Source: JBCCSZ01 sp039199225
GTDB taxonomy: Bacteria > Bacteroidota > Bacteroidia > Chitinophagales > Saprospiraceae
NCBI GenBank assembly: GCA_039199225.1
Contig: JBCCSZ010000132.1
Span: 1 to 20,345, forward strand
Reading direction: 5' to 3'
DNA length: 20,345 bases
The notes under the pieces are model-generated. The model was given only the letters and a program-made list of their open reading frames with translations. It ran no database searches and was not told where the DNA came from. Position 1 is the stretch's first letter, and each line of letters opens with the position of its first letter. Shown here one piece after another: positions 8,007 to 16,043 of the stretch. The translations under genes were made by a program, and so were the position numbers.

Positions 8007-10811
8007 TTACATGCGGTAGGTAATTCCAAGGAAATAACCCAATCCATAACCGTAGAAGTAGCGAGAAGGAAAGCGGTTGACGTCTTTGCCTTCAAAGTCA
8101 AAACGCAGTTGCTCAAAACCACCAGTAACATAGTCTTGGTTGTTCAGCAAATTATTGATCCGCGCATTCAAGTAGAGAAAATTTCGGCCGATCTTGAACG
8201 ATTTGGAAAGACTCAAATCCACCATCAGGTAGCCATCGCGTTTCTCTTGACGGATGATGTCGTTCCAGGTGTCCGACCCTTGCTCCACTTTGTCAAATCC
8301 ATCCAGCTCTGAAATAGCTGCCTCCGTCCGGCGGTTTGGATTGAAATCGATGTACAATTCGTCGTAGTAACTAAAATCGAGGTATACGGTCCAAAAACCT
8401 TTGCCGCGATAGGTGAAGCCCAGGTTGTAGGCACGCTGCGGCATACCAGATACATAGAAGTTTTTAGCAAAGACGGTACGGTCGCGAACCAAGAAGTCGG
8501 AATTGTTGTCCAAAACGATGGAAGCACTCGGACGAGAGTCAAACAGGTATTGTCCGATGGCTGCCACTGCTTTCACTTGCAAACTTTGTGTAACGTTGAC
8601 CGCTAAGGAAAGCTCTGTACCGAAATGCCGCTTGTCGATGCCCGTCATAATGTAATTGACAAAACCATCTCTCAAGCCCGTATCATCGGTCTGCAAATCT
8701 TCCTGGAAGAAAGAACGGTTGAAAATCTGATCCCGGAACTGGGTAAAATAGGCCGTTGCTTTGGCTTTGATGATCGGGGTGCGAAGGATGTAAGAAGCCT
8801 CCCCAGATAATATTTTTTCGCTGGTCAAGCCCGGTACGACCTGATCTCGCGTTCTGGGTGAAAGGTAGGAATTGCGGAAGAAAGGCGCCCGGGTGAGGTA
8901 GCCACCTCTCAGCTGGATGTAGTTGCGGCCGTCGATGGCATAGCTCAATCCACCTTTTATCCCACCGTTGGTAAACTCCTGTTTTTCAGAATCGCCCAAT
9001 GAGTTATCCGGAAAGCGTCCATTCTGGAAAAAGCCGGTCCGCCAGAAGGTCGAACGGGAGGCTTCTCCGGAAACGAAGACATCGAGATTGCCCAAGTCAT
9101 ACATCAACTGCGCCCAAACAGCTCCCTTGTTGATGTTGGCATCGTAGTGATAACCAAATTTATCTCCTACTTGAAGCGTGCGATTGGGCGTACGGATGTC
9201 TTGATGAACGACCTCTGGATTGTTTGGAAAGTCCCTTTCTGCAAAGCGATCCACATCGATGTAGAAATCTCCCCCTAGTAAGTCCACCAACTCCTTAAAA
9301 GTATGAATTTGTTGCCTTTGGTAGGAAATACCTCCCTGGAGCATCAAGTTATCGGCCAACTGCTGGCGAATATTGGTGTTAAAGCTCCAACGTTCATTGT
9401 CATAGCGACGATCCTCGACGATGTACTTAGAGCGATTGCCAAATACCGTCTCGTTCGTACCGTTCGCATTTTCAATGGTTGCCGGGCTGTTGCGGTTGAT
9501 TTCGTAGAAATCTTCCCAAGCAATCTGGCGGCTATTTTCATCGGTCCGCAAGCGCTGCTCAATCAAGGCAGCCGCCTCTGGCGAGGAATTCGCGGCGATG
9601 TAGCTGGGCAAGCGGCGGTAGTAATCCGGGCGAGGATCGTTGGCATCGTACCAATCAAGTGCCGTACCACCATTGCGCCCCGTTTGGTAGCCGATGGCCG
9701 TTGTGATTTCCGTCTTTGGACTGGGATTCCAATCATGGGTCAAAATAAACATCGGCTGGTGACTCCGGCCTACTCGCGAATTTCGCTTTTTACCGTTTTG
9801 ATAGCCCCAATATGGATTATAGTAATTGGTACCAGCCAAGTCGTACATCTCCTGAACGACGGCGGTTGACTTTCCTCTTTCGATGGGCGTTCCAAAGACT
9901 GTAAAGTTGAGGGAGTGTTTGCCCATCCGCTTTTCAGCACTCAGAAAATAGGCCCAAGCGTCGTAATGGCTTCCTTCGACATAGCCTTCCTGCGCCCAGC
10001 GTCGAGAGCCGGAAATGGAAAACGCCCAGTTGTTTTTGAGCAAGCCGGTCGAGTAAGTTCCCATTAGGCGGTGGCTGTAGTTGCCGTTGGTCAAGGAATA
10101 GTTGAGGCGCAGTTGCCGGCGTTGTCGGGTTGCACGCATATTGATGGTGGAAGCTCCTCCGACACCACCGAAAGCATAGTCTACAGGGTCTAAACCGATG
10201 CTTAGATCGCTGTTTCTAGTGATGTCGTTCAGGCCCGACCAGTGGCTAAAAGTCACTCGGCCATTTTCCAATTCGTTGACGGGCAGGCCGTTGATGTACA
10301 CTTGGTTGTTTTCGGAATCGTAGCCACGAATGCGAAATCTACGCGGTCCGAAAATAAAGCGAGCAGAGGAAACAAAGGCATCTCTGGAAGCTGTCAATAA
10401 GTTGGAATACTGCAGACTGGCATCACCTCCCCCATCGAAATCTTCGTTGGACAAGGCAATGGTTGGGATTTCTTCGGCCAAAGCAGAGGCCGTAGCCACA
10501 TCGATGGTCAAATCTCCCAAATCTTGGGGGGAATTCGTCCCCAGCTCTACCTCAAGACTTCTGACCCGCAGCTCTTTGTTGTAGAAGTGGATCGTTTGCG
10601 GCCCTGTGGGTACGCTTTCCAGTTCAAAGTAGCCCTGTTCATCACTCAGTACGGTCTCCAACATACCAACTACTTGTACTTCGATGCCAGGCACCGGAGC
10701 CTCCGTAGATGGATCAATCAAATGGCCGTTAACTGTGATGCTTTGGGCGTATAAGGATGAACTGAAAAGACATAGAGTAGAAAGCAATACAAGGATAGAT
10801 CGTACTGTCAT
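8007..10811 (-). CDS. TonB-dependent receptor partnered with the DUF5689 lipoprotein
   Basis: A 934-residue outer-membrane receptor. The signal peptide ends near SSSLYAQ (about residue 22). It is followed by a carboxypeptidase-regulatory-like domain (about 24-105, GHLIDPSTEAPVPGIEVQVV), a plug (about 115-230, with FRIRGYDSENNQVYINGLP and GGVGGASTINMRATRQ) and a long beta-barrel to the C-terminal FLGITYRM. It should import a ligand by a TonB-driven step. The DUF5689 lipoprotein gene follows after 67 nt and a secreted phosphoesterase-type nuclease gene is divergent upstream. This arrangement suggests nucleic acid fragments, nucleotides or phosphate esters as ligand; that is inference. A TAATTTTG box at 10864-10857 is a plausible promoter, giving a leader of about 40 nt. 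Confidence 0.93.
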   Translation of the reverse strand: MTVRSILVLLSTLCLFSSSLYAQSITVNGHLIDPSTEAPVPGIEVQVVGMLETVLSDEQGYFELESVPTGPQTIHFYNKELRVRSLEVELGTNSPQDLGDLTIDVATASALAEEIPTIALSNEDFDGGGDASLQYSNLLTASRDAFVSSARFIFGPRRFRIRGYDSENNQVYINGLPVNELENGRVTFSHWSGLNDITRNSDLSIGLDPVDYAFGGVGGASTINMRATRQRRQLRLNYSLTNGNYSHRLMGTYSTGLLKNNWAFSISGSRRWAQEGYVEGSHYDAWAYFLSAEKRMGKHSLNFTVFGTPIERGKSTAVVQEMYDLAGTNYYNPYWGYQNGKKRNSRVGRSHQPMFILTHDWNPSPKTEITTAIGYQTGRNGGTALDWYDANDPRPDYYRRLPSYIAANSSPEAAALIEQRLRTDENSRQIAWEDFYEINRNSPATIENANGTNETVFGNRSKYIVEDRRYDNERWSFNTNIRQQLADNLMLQGGISYQRQQIHTFKELVDLLGGDFYIDVDRFAERDFPNNPEVVHQDIRTPNRTLQVGDKFGYHYDANINKGAVWAQLMYDLGNLDVFVSGEASRSTFWRTGFFQNGRFPDNSLGDSEKQEFTNGGIKGGLSYAIDGRNYIQLRGGYLTRAPFFRNSYLSPRTRDQVVPGLTSEKILSGEASYILRTPIIKAKATAYFTQFRDQIFNRSFFQEDLQTDDTGLRDGFVNYIMTGIDKRHFGTELSLAVNVTQSLQVKAVAAIGQYLFDSRPSASIVLDNNSDFLVRDRTVFAKNFYVSGMPQRAYNLGFTYRGKGFWTVYLDFSYYDELYIDFNPNRRTEAAISELDGFDKVEQGSDTWNDIIRQEKRDGYLMVDLSLSKSFKIGRNFLYLNARINNLLNNQDYVTGGFEQLRFDFEGKDVNRFPSRYFYGYGLGYFLGITYRM

Positions 10812-10856
10812 GTTCTAATTTTCTCAGATTAATCAAAAAACGCTTCCGTGGGCTGG

Positions 10857-10864
10857 CAAAATTA
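10857..10864 (-). promoter_or_regulatory. Candidate -7 box for the receptor/DUF5689 operon
   Basis: Minus-strand TAATTTTG fits the Bacteroidota TAnnTTTG consensus exactly and lies 45 nt before the receptor ATG. The nearest TTTG words upstream are 12 and 27 nt away, neither at the usual distance near 20, so the -33 element is weak or absent. Confidence 0.4.
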
Positions 10865-10960
10865 GCACTTTAAACGCAAATCACTATCACGCAAAGCAGA
10901 ATTAATGAAAAATTCACATTCCACATTCGCCTTATTCGATGGGGGCTTGTGTAACTTTGG

Positions 10961-11216
10961 GGGTGAACGGTGAGCGGTGAGTGGTGAGCGGTGAGTGGTG
11001 AGCGGTGAGTGGTGAACTGGTGAGTGCCTTTGGGTGAGGAGGGAGTGATTGGTGATTGAGTGGTTTTGTGATTTTCCTTGGGGCGGTGAGGGGTTTAGCG
11101 GTGAGCAGGTGAGCGGTGAACTGGTGAGTGCATTCGGCTGGTGAGGGAGTGGTTTTGTGATTTCACTTGGGGCGGTGAGGTTTTTTAGCGGTGAACGGGT
11201 GAACAATGAGAAGGTG
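10961..11216. repeat. Composite heptamer-based repeat array, G-rich strand on plus
   Basis: Degenerate heptamers (GGTGAGC, GGTGAGT, GGTGAAC) alternate with longer words, including GTGGTTTTGTGATTT followed by CTTGGGGCGGTGAGG. Copies of the longer word begin at 11060 and 11149, an 89-bp period. The reverse complement of these words matches the array at 13783-14058, so both are members of one family in opposite orientation. The array lies between the divergent receptor and nuclease genes. The minus-strand open frame through it (10862-11257) is a product of the stop-free CTCACC strand and not a gene. Confidence 0.9.
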
Positions 11217-11263
11217 TACTTTTTTGAGGGTTGCTTGCTGCATATTGTTGAGTACATGACGCG

Positions 11264-11304
11264 GAAATTGCCTACTGAGAACTGCTAACTGCCTACTGAA
11301 AATT
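11264..11304. repeat. Short direct repeat next to the array (TGCCTACTGA)
   Basis: TGCCTACTGA occurs at 11269 and 11290, 21 bp apart, with related CTGCTAAC between. The extended word GAAATTGCCTAC also occurs beside the first array (154-166, as GAAAATTGCCTAC), so it is best read as a flanking module of the repeat family. Confidence 0.5.
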
Positions 11305-11380
11305 ACGACAGTATTTAACATTGTATTTAGACTTCCTTTGGGGTGGTCTTCGTCTAATGGGTAAAGAAAAAAATAACTTT

Positions 11381-12430
11381 ATGAAATTCCATTCTCTATT
11401 CTCTTTGGTATTGCTCTTTATGCTGGGTAGTGCCACCACTTCTTTGGCGCAGAAAAAACAGTACAAAGTTGGATGTGTTGGGTTTTACAATTTTGAAAAC
11501 CTTTTTGATACAGAAGACGATCCCAATATTCGAGATGAAGAGTTTACGCCGGAGGGTAGCAAGCGGTGGACACCGGAGTTGTACCAGGAGAAATTGGATC
11601 ACATGGCAGAAGTCATCTCGCAGATTGGCACAGACTTGACGCCTGATGGGCTGGCCATCCTGGGTACGGCTGAAATTGAAAATCGCAAGGTATTGGAGGA
11701 CCTTGTCAAGCACAGAAAACTGCGGTCTCGAAACTATAAGATTGTACATTTTGATTCACCGGATAAGAGGGGGATCGATGTGGGCTTGATTTATCAACCA
11801 AAATATTTTACACCAACCCATGTGGAAGCCATTAAAGTGGACCCGATTCTGCCCAGTGGCGATACGCTCTTTACGCGCGATGTGCTCCTGGTGAGTGGAC
11901 TTTTCGATGGCGACTCTTTGCATGTTTTGGTGAACCACTGGCCTTCCAGAAGAGGAGGTGCGAAGCGTTCACAGCCGTTGCGCAACTTGGCTGCTATGTC
12001 TAATAAAATGGCCATCGATAAAATTCGGAAAAGGGACCCTGATGCTCGCATCGTCATCATGGGCGACCTCAATGATGATCCAACCAGCCCAAGTGTCAAA
12101 GATGTCTTGCAGGCGAAAAGCAAGCCTAAGAAGACGGCCAAAGATGAGCTGTTCAACCCCATGCACGAATATTATAAAAAAGGCATTGGGACGACTGCCT
12201 ACCGAGATGCTTGGAGCCTGTTCGATCAAATCATTCTATCTGGTAGTCTACTCAATCCGAGGGACAATGGCTATCGGTATTACAAGGCAGAAGTATTCAA
12301 CAAACCTTACTTGACACAAAAAACGGGACAATTCAAGGGCTACCCCATGCGGACCTTTGTAGGAGACGAATATCGGGGTGGATACAGCGATCATTTCCCA
12401 GTATACATTTACATGGTGCGGGAGTTGTAA
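11381..12430 (+). CDS. Secreted endonuclease/exonuclease/phosphatase-family protein
   Basis: A 349-residue exported protein with signal peptide (cleavage about residue 23-24, TTSLAQ) and a full EEP/DNase I-like fold. Signature parts: FYNFENLFD (36-43), the metal-binding glutamate in GTAEIEN (E98), DKRGIDVGLIYQP (128-140), catalytic histidine in NHWPSRRGG (H186), GDLND (D229, N231) and the C-terminal SDHFP (S336, D337, H338). All catalytic positions are intact, so it should cleave phosphodiester or phosphomonoester bonds in a Mg-dependent way, probably on extracellular nucleic acid. The ATG at 11381 directly precedes the signal peptide; the in-frame ATG at 11321 adds an unlikely leader. The helicase gene begins 34 bp after its stop. 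Substrate choice is inferred from family and the divergent TonB/DUF5689 genes. Confidence 0.93.
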   Translation: MKFHSLFSLVLLFMLGSATTSLAQKKQYKVGCVGFYNFENLFDTEDDPNIRDEEFTPEGSKRWTPELYQEKLDHMAEVISQIGTDLTPDGLAILGTAEIENRKVLEDLVKHRKLRSRNYKIVHFDSPDKRGIDVGLIYQPKYFTPTHVEAIKVDPILPSGDTLFTRDVLLVSGLFDGDSLHVLVNHWPSRRGGAKRSQPLRNLAAMSNKMAIDKIRKRDPDARIVIMGDLNDDPTSPSVKDVLQAKSKPKKTAKDELFNPMHEYYKKGIGTTAYRDAWSLFDQIILSGSLLNPRDNGYRYYKAEVFNKPYLTQKTGQFKGYPMRTFVGDEYRGGYSDHFPVYIYMVREL

Positions 12431-12464
12431 AATTCCTTATCTTCGCTTGCTCATCAGGAAGTGT

Positions 12465-13763
12465 ATGATCGACAAAGCGCCTTTAGAACTTAATAAAGAA
12501 TTTCAGTATGCCCTCGACTTGTTGGAGAAAACCAACAGTTCGGCTTTTGTGACAGGTCGCGCCGGTACAGGTAAATCGACGCTGTTGAAACTGTTTCGAA
12601 ATACGACCCGAAAGAAGACCGTCGTACTGGCACCCACGGGTGTGGCCGCGCTCAATGTCAAAGGGCAAACCATTCACTCCTTCTTCCGCTTCCCTGCCAA
12701 GCCGCTCAAACGAGAGGAGATCAAACAGTTGCGCAATCGCAAGTTGTACAAACGCATGGAAGTCCTCATCATCGATTAGATTTCAATGGTTCGCGCAGAT
12801 TTACTAGACAACATCGACTATTTCCTCCGACGCAATCGGGAAAATCCCGAACCCTTCGGTGGCGTACAGGTCATTTTCTTCGGCGATCTATTCCAGCTCC
12901 CTCCCGTCGTATCTTCCGCCGCAGAAAAACAACTTTTCAGCAGCTACTACGACAGCCCATATTTCTTCTCCGCCAAGGTCTTTGAAGATGGCTTTACAAT
13001 GGAGAAAATCGAGCTGCGGCAAACCTACCGACAGGAATCCCGCCACTTCCTACGCCTGTTGGAAGCAGTTCGCCTCAACCAAATCGACTTCGACGATCTC
13101 GACGACCTCAACGAACGGCACCTTCCCGATTTTGAAATAGAAGATTACTACATCACCCTCTCCCCTCGCAACGCCATCGTCAACCAGATCAATGAAAACC
13201 AACTCAAGCGATTGGAGCAAAAGGAATACACCTACCTAGGCTCCGTCACAGGCAACTTCAATCCCCGCCTATTCCCAACCGATGTCGCCCTACAACTCAA
13301 AGCAGGCGCACAAGTGATGTTTGTCAAAAACGATCCACAACGCCGCTTCGTCAACGGCACCATCGGTAAAATCACTTCCCTAAATCACGACCAGATTTTC
13401 GTCCAAATCGAAAAGCCCGATGGCAGCAAACAAAAGATAGAAGTCGAAAAACTAGAATGGGAAATCCTCCGCCACTCCCTCGACGACCAAGCTTCCGAAG
13501 GCGCCATCAGCACAGAAACAATTGGCAGCTTCAAACAATACCCGCTCCGACTAGCCTGGGCCATCACCATCCACAAGTCACAAGGAAAAACCTTTGACAA
13601 AGTCATCATCAATATGGGAAAAGGGGCCTTCGAACACGGCCAAACCTACGTAGCCCTCAGCCGCTGCCGCACCCTAGATGGCATCGTCCTAAAACAAGCC
13701 CTCCGCCCCAACGACATTATGACCGACGAAAGAATTGTAGAATACTACGAAGGAAATTTCTAG
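12465..13763 (+). pseudogene. Pif1/RecD-like DNA helicase interrupted by TAG at Walker B
   Basis: The frame encodes a superfamily 1B helicase of 432 codons, broken by one TAG at 12777-12779 (codon 105). Before it lies Walker A GRAGTGKST (K37), and the sequence reads VLIID-stop-ISMVRADLLD. Relatives have DEISMV or DEVSMV here, so the stop replaces the catalytic Walker B glutamate; GAG to TAG is a single change. Downstream, in the same frame, all other motifs are intact: GDLFQLPPV, LRQTYRQ, AITIHKSQGKTF and YVALSRCRTLDG. A second product could start at ATG 12786 but would lack Walker A. TAG is a normal stop elsewhere in this window, including at the end of this gene. Third codon positions are richer in C and A than in the nuclease gene before it. 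It is either a recent nonsense mutation or a base error. Confidence 0.85.
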
Positions 13764-13782
13764 ATAAGTATTGATTGGTTCG

Positions 13783-14058
13783 TCCCAAGAAAAACCACCA
13801 AATCATCAAATCACCAGCCGAAGGCAATCACCCATTCACTGCTCACCGTTCACCCGTTCACCGCTCACCTCTCACCGTCCCAAGAAAAATCACCAAACCA
13901 CTCAATCACTGCTCACCGTTCACCTGCTCACCGTTCACCTGCTCACCGCTCCCCCCTCACCGTCCCAAGAAAAATCACCAAATCACTCCCTCACCAGCCA
14001 AAGGCAATCACTCAATCACTGCTCACCTGTTCACCGCTCACCTGTTCACCGCTCACCC
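13783..14058. repeat. Composite heptamer-based repeat array, G-rich strand on minus
   Basis: Three imperfect units start with TCCCAAGAAAAA at 13783, 13878 and 13963 (spacing 95 and 85 bp). Each carries ATCACCAAA(T/C)CA words, then CAATCACTGCTCACC and several CTCACCG/TTCACCG heptamers; two also have CCAGCC(G/A)AAGGCAATCAC. This is the reverse complement of the pattern at 10961-11216. It fills the space between the convergent helicase and ATPase genes, and its last heptamer supplies the TGA stop of the ATPase. The two overlapping plus-strand frames (13771-14235, 13775-14224) encode only Ser-Pro-Leu-Thr-His-Arg repeats and are rejected as genes. Confidence 0.9.
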
Positions 14059-14859
14059 CATCTCCGCCACCTGCACCATCTTATCCTCCACCAAATGCAC
14101 CAACTCCACAAAGTGCGGATCGCGCTTCGTATCTCGGCTGCGTTCCAGCGGAAGGTCCACATGGATGTGTTCGACAAAGCGAGAGGGAGCAGACTTCATA
14201 ATGAAAATATCATCAGCCAGATAGACAGCCTCTGAAATATCGTGGGTTACAAAGATGATGGTCGACTGAAACTTGTGCCAAATGCTCGACAGGAGATCTT
14301 GCATTTGAATGCGGGTTTTGATGTCCAAGGCTCCGAAAGGTTCGTCCATCAGCAGAATGTCCGAATTGGCGATGAGGCTGCGGGCAATGGCTACGCGCTG
14401 CAACTGCCCACCAGAAAGATTGGGATATTGCGCAAATTTGTGCTCATGGCCCGCCAGACCGACCAGCTCGATGAGTTCCATGGCCTTTTCGTTGCGCTCT
14501 TTTTGAGAAATGCCTTTGAATTTGAGGGCCATTCCAACATTTTCAAGTACCGTCATCCAAGGCAGAGAAGAATATTGTTGAAATACCATACTCACCCGGT
14601 TGTCGTTTCCAACTGGCTTGCCGTTGAGAATGACCTCGCCAGCCGTTGGCTTCTGCAAACCAGCAATGTAGCGCAGCAGAGTGGATTTGCCACAGCCCGA
14701 CATTCCCAAGATGACCACAAATTGCCCCTGGGCGGGTTTGTCTTCCACCAAAAAATCCAAACCTTCGATGATGGTTACCTTGCCAGAATCATAGGTCTGC
14801 TTGATGCCTCTCAGCTCAATGATGTTAGATTGGTCCGGATGGTCTTTGAATAGTTGCAT
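14053..14859 (-). CDS. ABC transporter ATP-binding protein (NrtD/SsuB/TauB type)
   Basis: A 268-residue nucleotide-binding subunit. Motifs are complete: Walker A GMSGCGKST (52-60), Q-loop MVFQQYSSLPWMTV (91-104), signature LSGGQLQRVAIAR (148-160), Walker B ILLMDEP (168-174), D-loop GALD and H-loop VTHDISEAV (H206). The SSLPWMTVLENV segment is characteristic of the nitrate/sulfonate/taurine importer branch. It should energise the permease encoded 14 nt upstream. The stop codon TGA lies inside the first heptamer of the adjacent repeat array, so the array begins where the coding sequence ends. No extra regulatory domain is present. Confidence 0.95.
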   Translation of the reverse strand: MQLFKDHPDQSNIIELRGIKQTYDSGKVTIIEGLDFLVEDKPAQGQFVVILGMSGCGKSTLLRYIAGLQKPTAGEVILNGKPVGNDNRVSMVFQQYSSLPWMTVLENVGMALKFKGISQKERNEKAMELIELVGLAGHEHKFAQYPNLSGGQLQRVAIARSLIANSDILLMDEPFGALDIKTRIQMQDLLSSIWHKFQSTIIFVTHDISEAVYLADDIFIMKSAPSRFVEHIHVDLPLERSRDTKRDPHFVELVHLVEDKMVQVAEMG

Positions 14860-14873
14860 GCTCTTTATTTAAG

Positions 14874-15986
14874 CTAGTCAGTGGAAGAACGGAATATCTT
14901 GAACTCGCCATACCCGATGAACACCAGTCCGGCGATCACCAAAATGGGTACCAAGGTAGTCCAGATGAATCCGCCGATGGGTAAAATGCTGCTCAGAATC
15001 AAGCCCAGCACTACAACACCCAGGATGATCGCAATCCCGTACTGAGATTCGCGCAGTCCCAACGGACGGCTGTTGACGTATTTATGGGGAAACAAGCGCC
15101 GGTCGATGAATACAAAAATGCGGTCCTGTAAAAAGCCGATTACGATGAAGACCAGTAAAATGGCGAATACCTTTTCGGTTTGACCAGTACGGGAGCTGGT
15201 CCAGATCAATCGACCAAGCCCTTGGGTACTGTTGAGCAATTCCGCAATGATGATATAGGTCCAGGAAATGGCCGTTAACACTCGGATGTCATCGATTACT
15301 TTGGACATAACCGATGGGATGTACACCGAGCGGATGGTCTGCCAATCCGTCGCCCCAAGCGTAAATACCGTCTTGAGGTAAACATCTTTGACTTCAAAAA
15401 TCCTCTGAACGATGACAGGGATGAGATAGACCATGATCCCAAAGGCCAAAAAGGCAATCTTCATTGCATCGCCCGTACCATACCAAGCCATAAACATTCC
15501 GACTAAAGCCGTCAGTGGCAAGAAGCGAAATGCCTCCACCTGGCGACTGAACAACCCTCGGAAGATAGGATACAATCCCAGCAAAAAGCCAAACGGAATG
15601 GAGATCATAATGGCCCAAAAATAACCACGCAGGTTGAGCCAGATGGAATACCAGGCATTGGGCAGCAAATCGTCCGATCCAATAAGTTCTGGATAAGACT
15701 GAAAAGTGGACATTGGTGTGGGGATGATCGGATAGACCTTGCGAAACTCCGTGGCATTGGCAAAAGCAATGGAATCCAGCTGGGTCAGCGAATCGATTCG
15801 CGCCAATGTCAAGGAGTCGGCACCGATGGAAGAAGGCAACTGCTGTTGCTCGAAGCCAATAGGAATTTGCTCGCTCTTGGCTTCGGCAACCAGCCACCAA
15901 ACTGCCAGGAAAAGTAGCAGACCCGCCAATCCAAGGATCAAATTTTGGGTCTTACTCAAGGTTCCCCTCAAGGTGAATAATGACAT
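14874..15986 (-). CDS. ABC transporter permease with periplasmic insert and extra C-terminal helices
   Basis: A 370-residue inner-membrane permease of the BPD_transp_1 (SsuC/TauC-like) type. The first helix is about 16-34. An unusual hydrophilic stretch of about 75 residues (36-110) follows, with repeated Asp-Ser-Leu words (ADSLTLARIDSLTQLDSIAF). The transport domain (about 115-300) has the coupling loop LGATDWQTIRSVYIPS (210-225), which contacts the ATPase. Two further helices (about 316-336 and 340-358) lie beyond the usual end of the family. The hydrophilic insert should face the periplasm and could dock the tethered binding protein encoded 57 nt upstream. It ends in TAG, 14 nt before the ATPase gene. 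Confidence 0.92.
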   Translation of the reverse strand: MSLFTLRGTLSKTQNLILGLAGLLLFLAVWWLVAEAKSEQIPIGFEQQQLPSSIGADSLTLARIDSLTQLDSIAFANATEFRKVYPIIPTPMSTFQSYPELIGSDDLLPNAWYSIWLNLRGYFWAIMISIPFGFLLGLYPIFRGLFSRQVEAFRFLPLTALVGMFMAWYGTGDAMKIAFLAFGIMVYLIPVIVQRIFEVKDVYLKTVFTLGATDWQTIRSVYIPSVMSKVIDDIRVLTAISWTYIIIAELLNSTQGLGRLIWTSSRTGQTEKVFAILLVFIVIGFLQDRIFVFIDRRLFPHKYVNSRPLGLRESQYGIAIILGVVVLGLILSSILPIGGFIWTTLVPILVIAGLVFIGYGEFKIFRSSTD

Positions 15987-16043
15987 GTATCAGTTGGTTG
16001 ATGCAAGTTGTCTGGCAACTCGTATATAATGAAGGTCTAGGAA

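Larger units (their letters stand above)
10812..11380. other. Divergent intergenic region between receptor and nuclease genes
   Basis: This 569-bp spacer holds, from left to right, the candidate receptor promoter (10857-10864), the composite repeat array (10961-11216) and a word pair TGCCTACTGA at 11269-11278 and 11290-11299. It also holds the leader of the nuclease gene. No matching TAnnTTTG promoter could be located for the nuclease. The array separates the two promoters, so an unstable repeat could influence their spacing. Confidence 0.6.

Noticed and set aside
9303..9869. Plus-strand frame of 188 codons inside the second receptor gene
   Set aside because: It is antisense to a clear TonB receptor and shows no recognisable protein features.
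10862..11257. Minus-strand open frame of 131 codons through the repeat array
   Set aside because: It translates to Ser-Pro-Leu-Thr-His-Arg repeats because the CTCACC strand has no stops; there is no domain, signal peptide or start context.
11269..11299. Second 21-bp-period repeat as a LytTR site before the nuclease
   Set aside because: The word also flanks the first heptamer array, so it is better explained as part of the repeat family.
11321..11380. Upstream ATG as the start of the nuclease
   Set aside because: The extra 20 residues come before a standard signal peptide that begins at 11381.
12777..12779. TAG read as an amino acid by a changed genetic code
   Set aside because: TAG ends the histidine kinase, the permease and the helicase itself in this window, so it works as a normal stop.
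13771..14235. Overlapping plus-strand frames of about 150 codons after the helicase
   Set aside because: Two frames are open at once over the same repeat and then run antisense into the ATPase gene, a low-complexity artefact.
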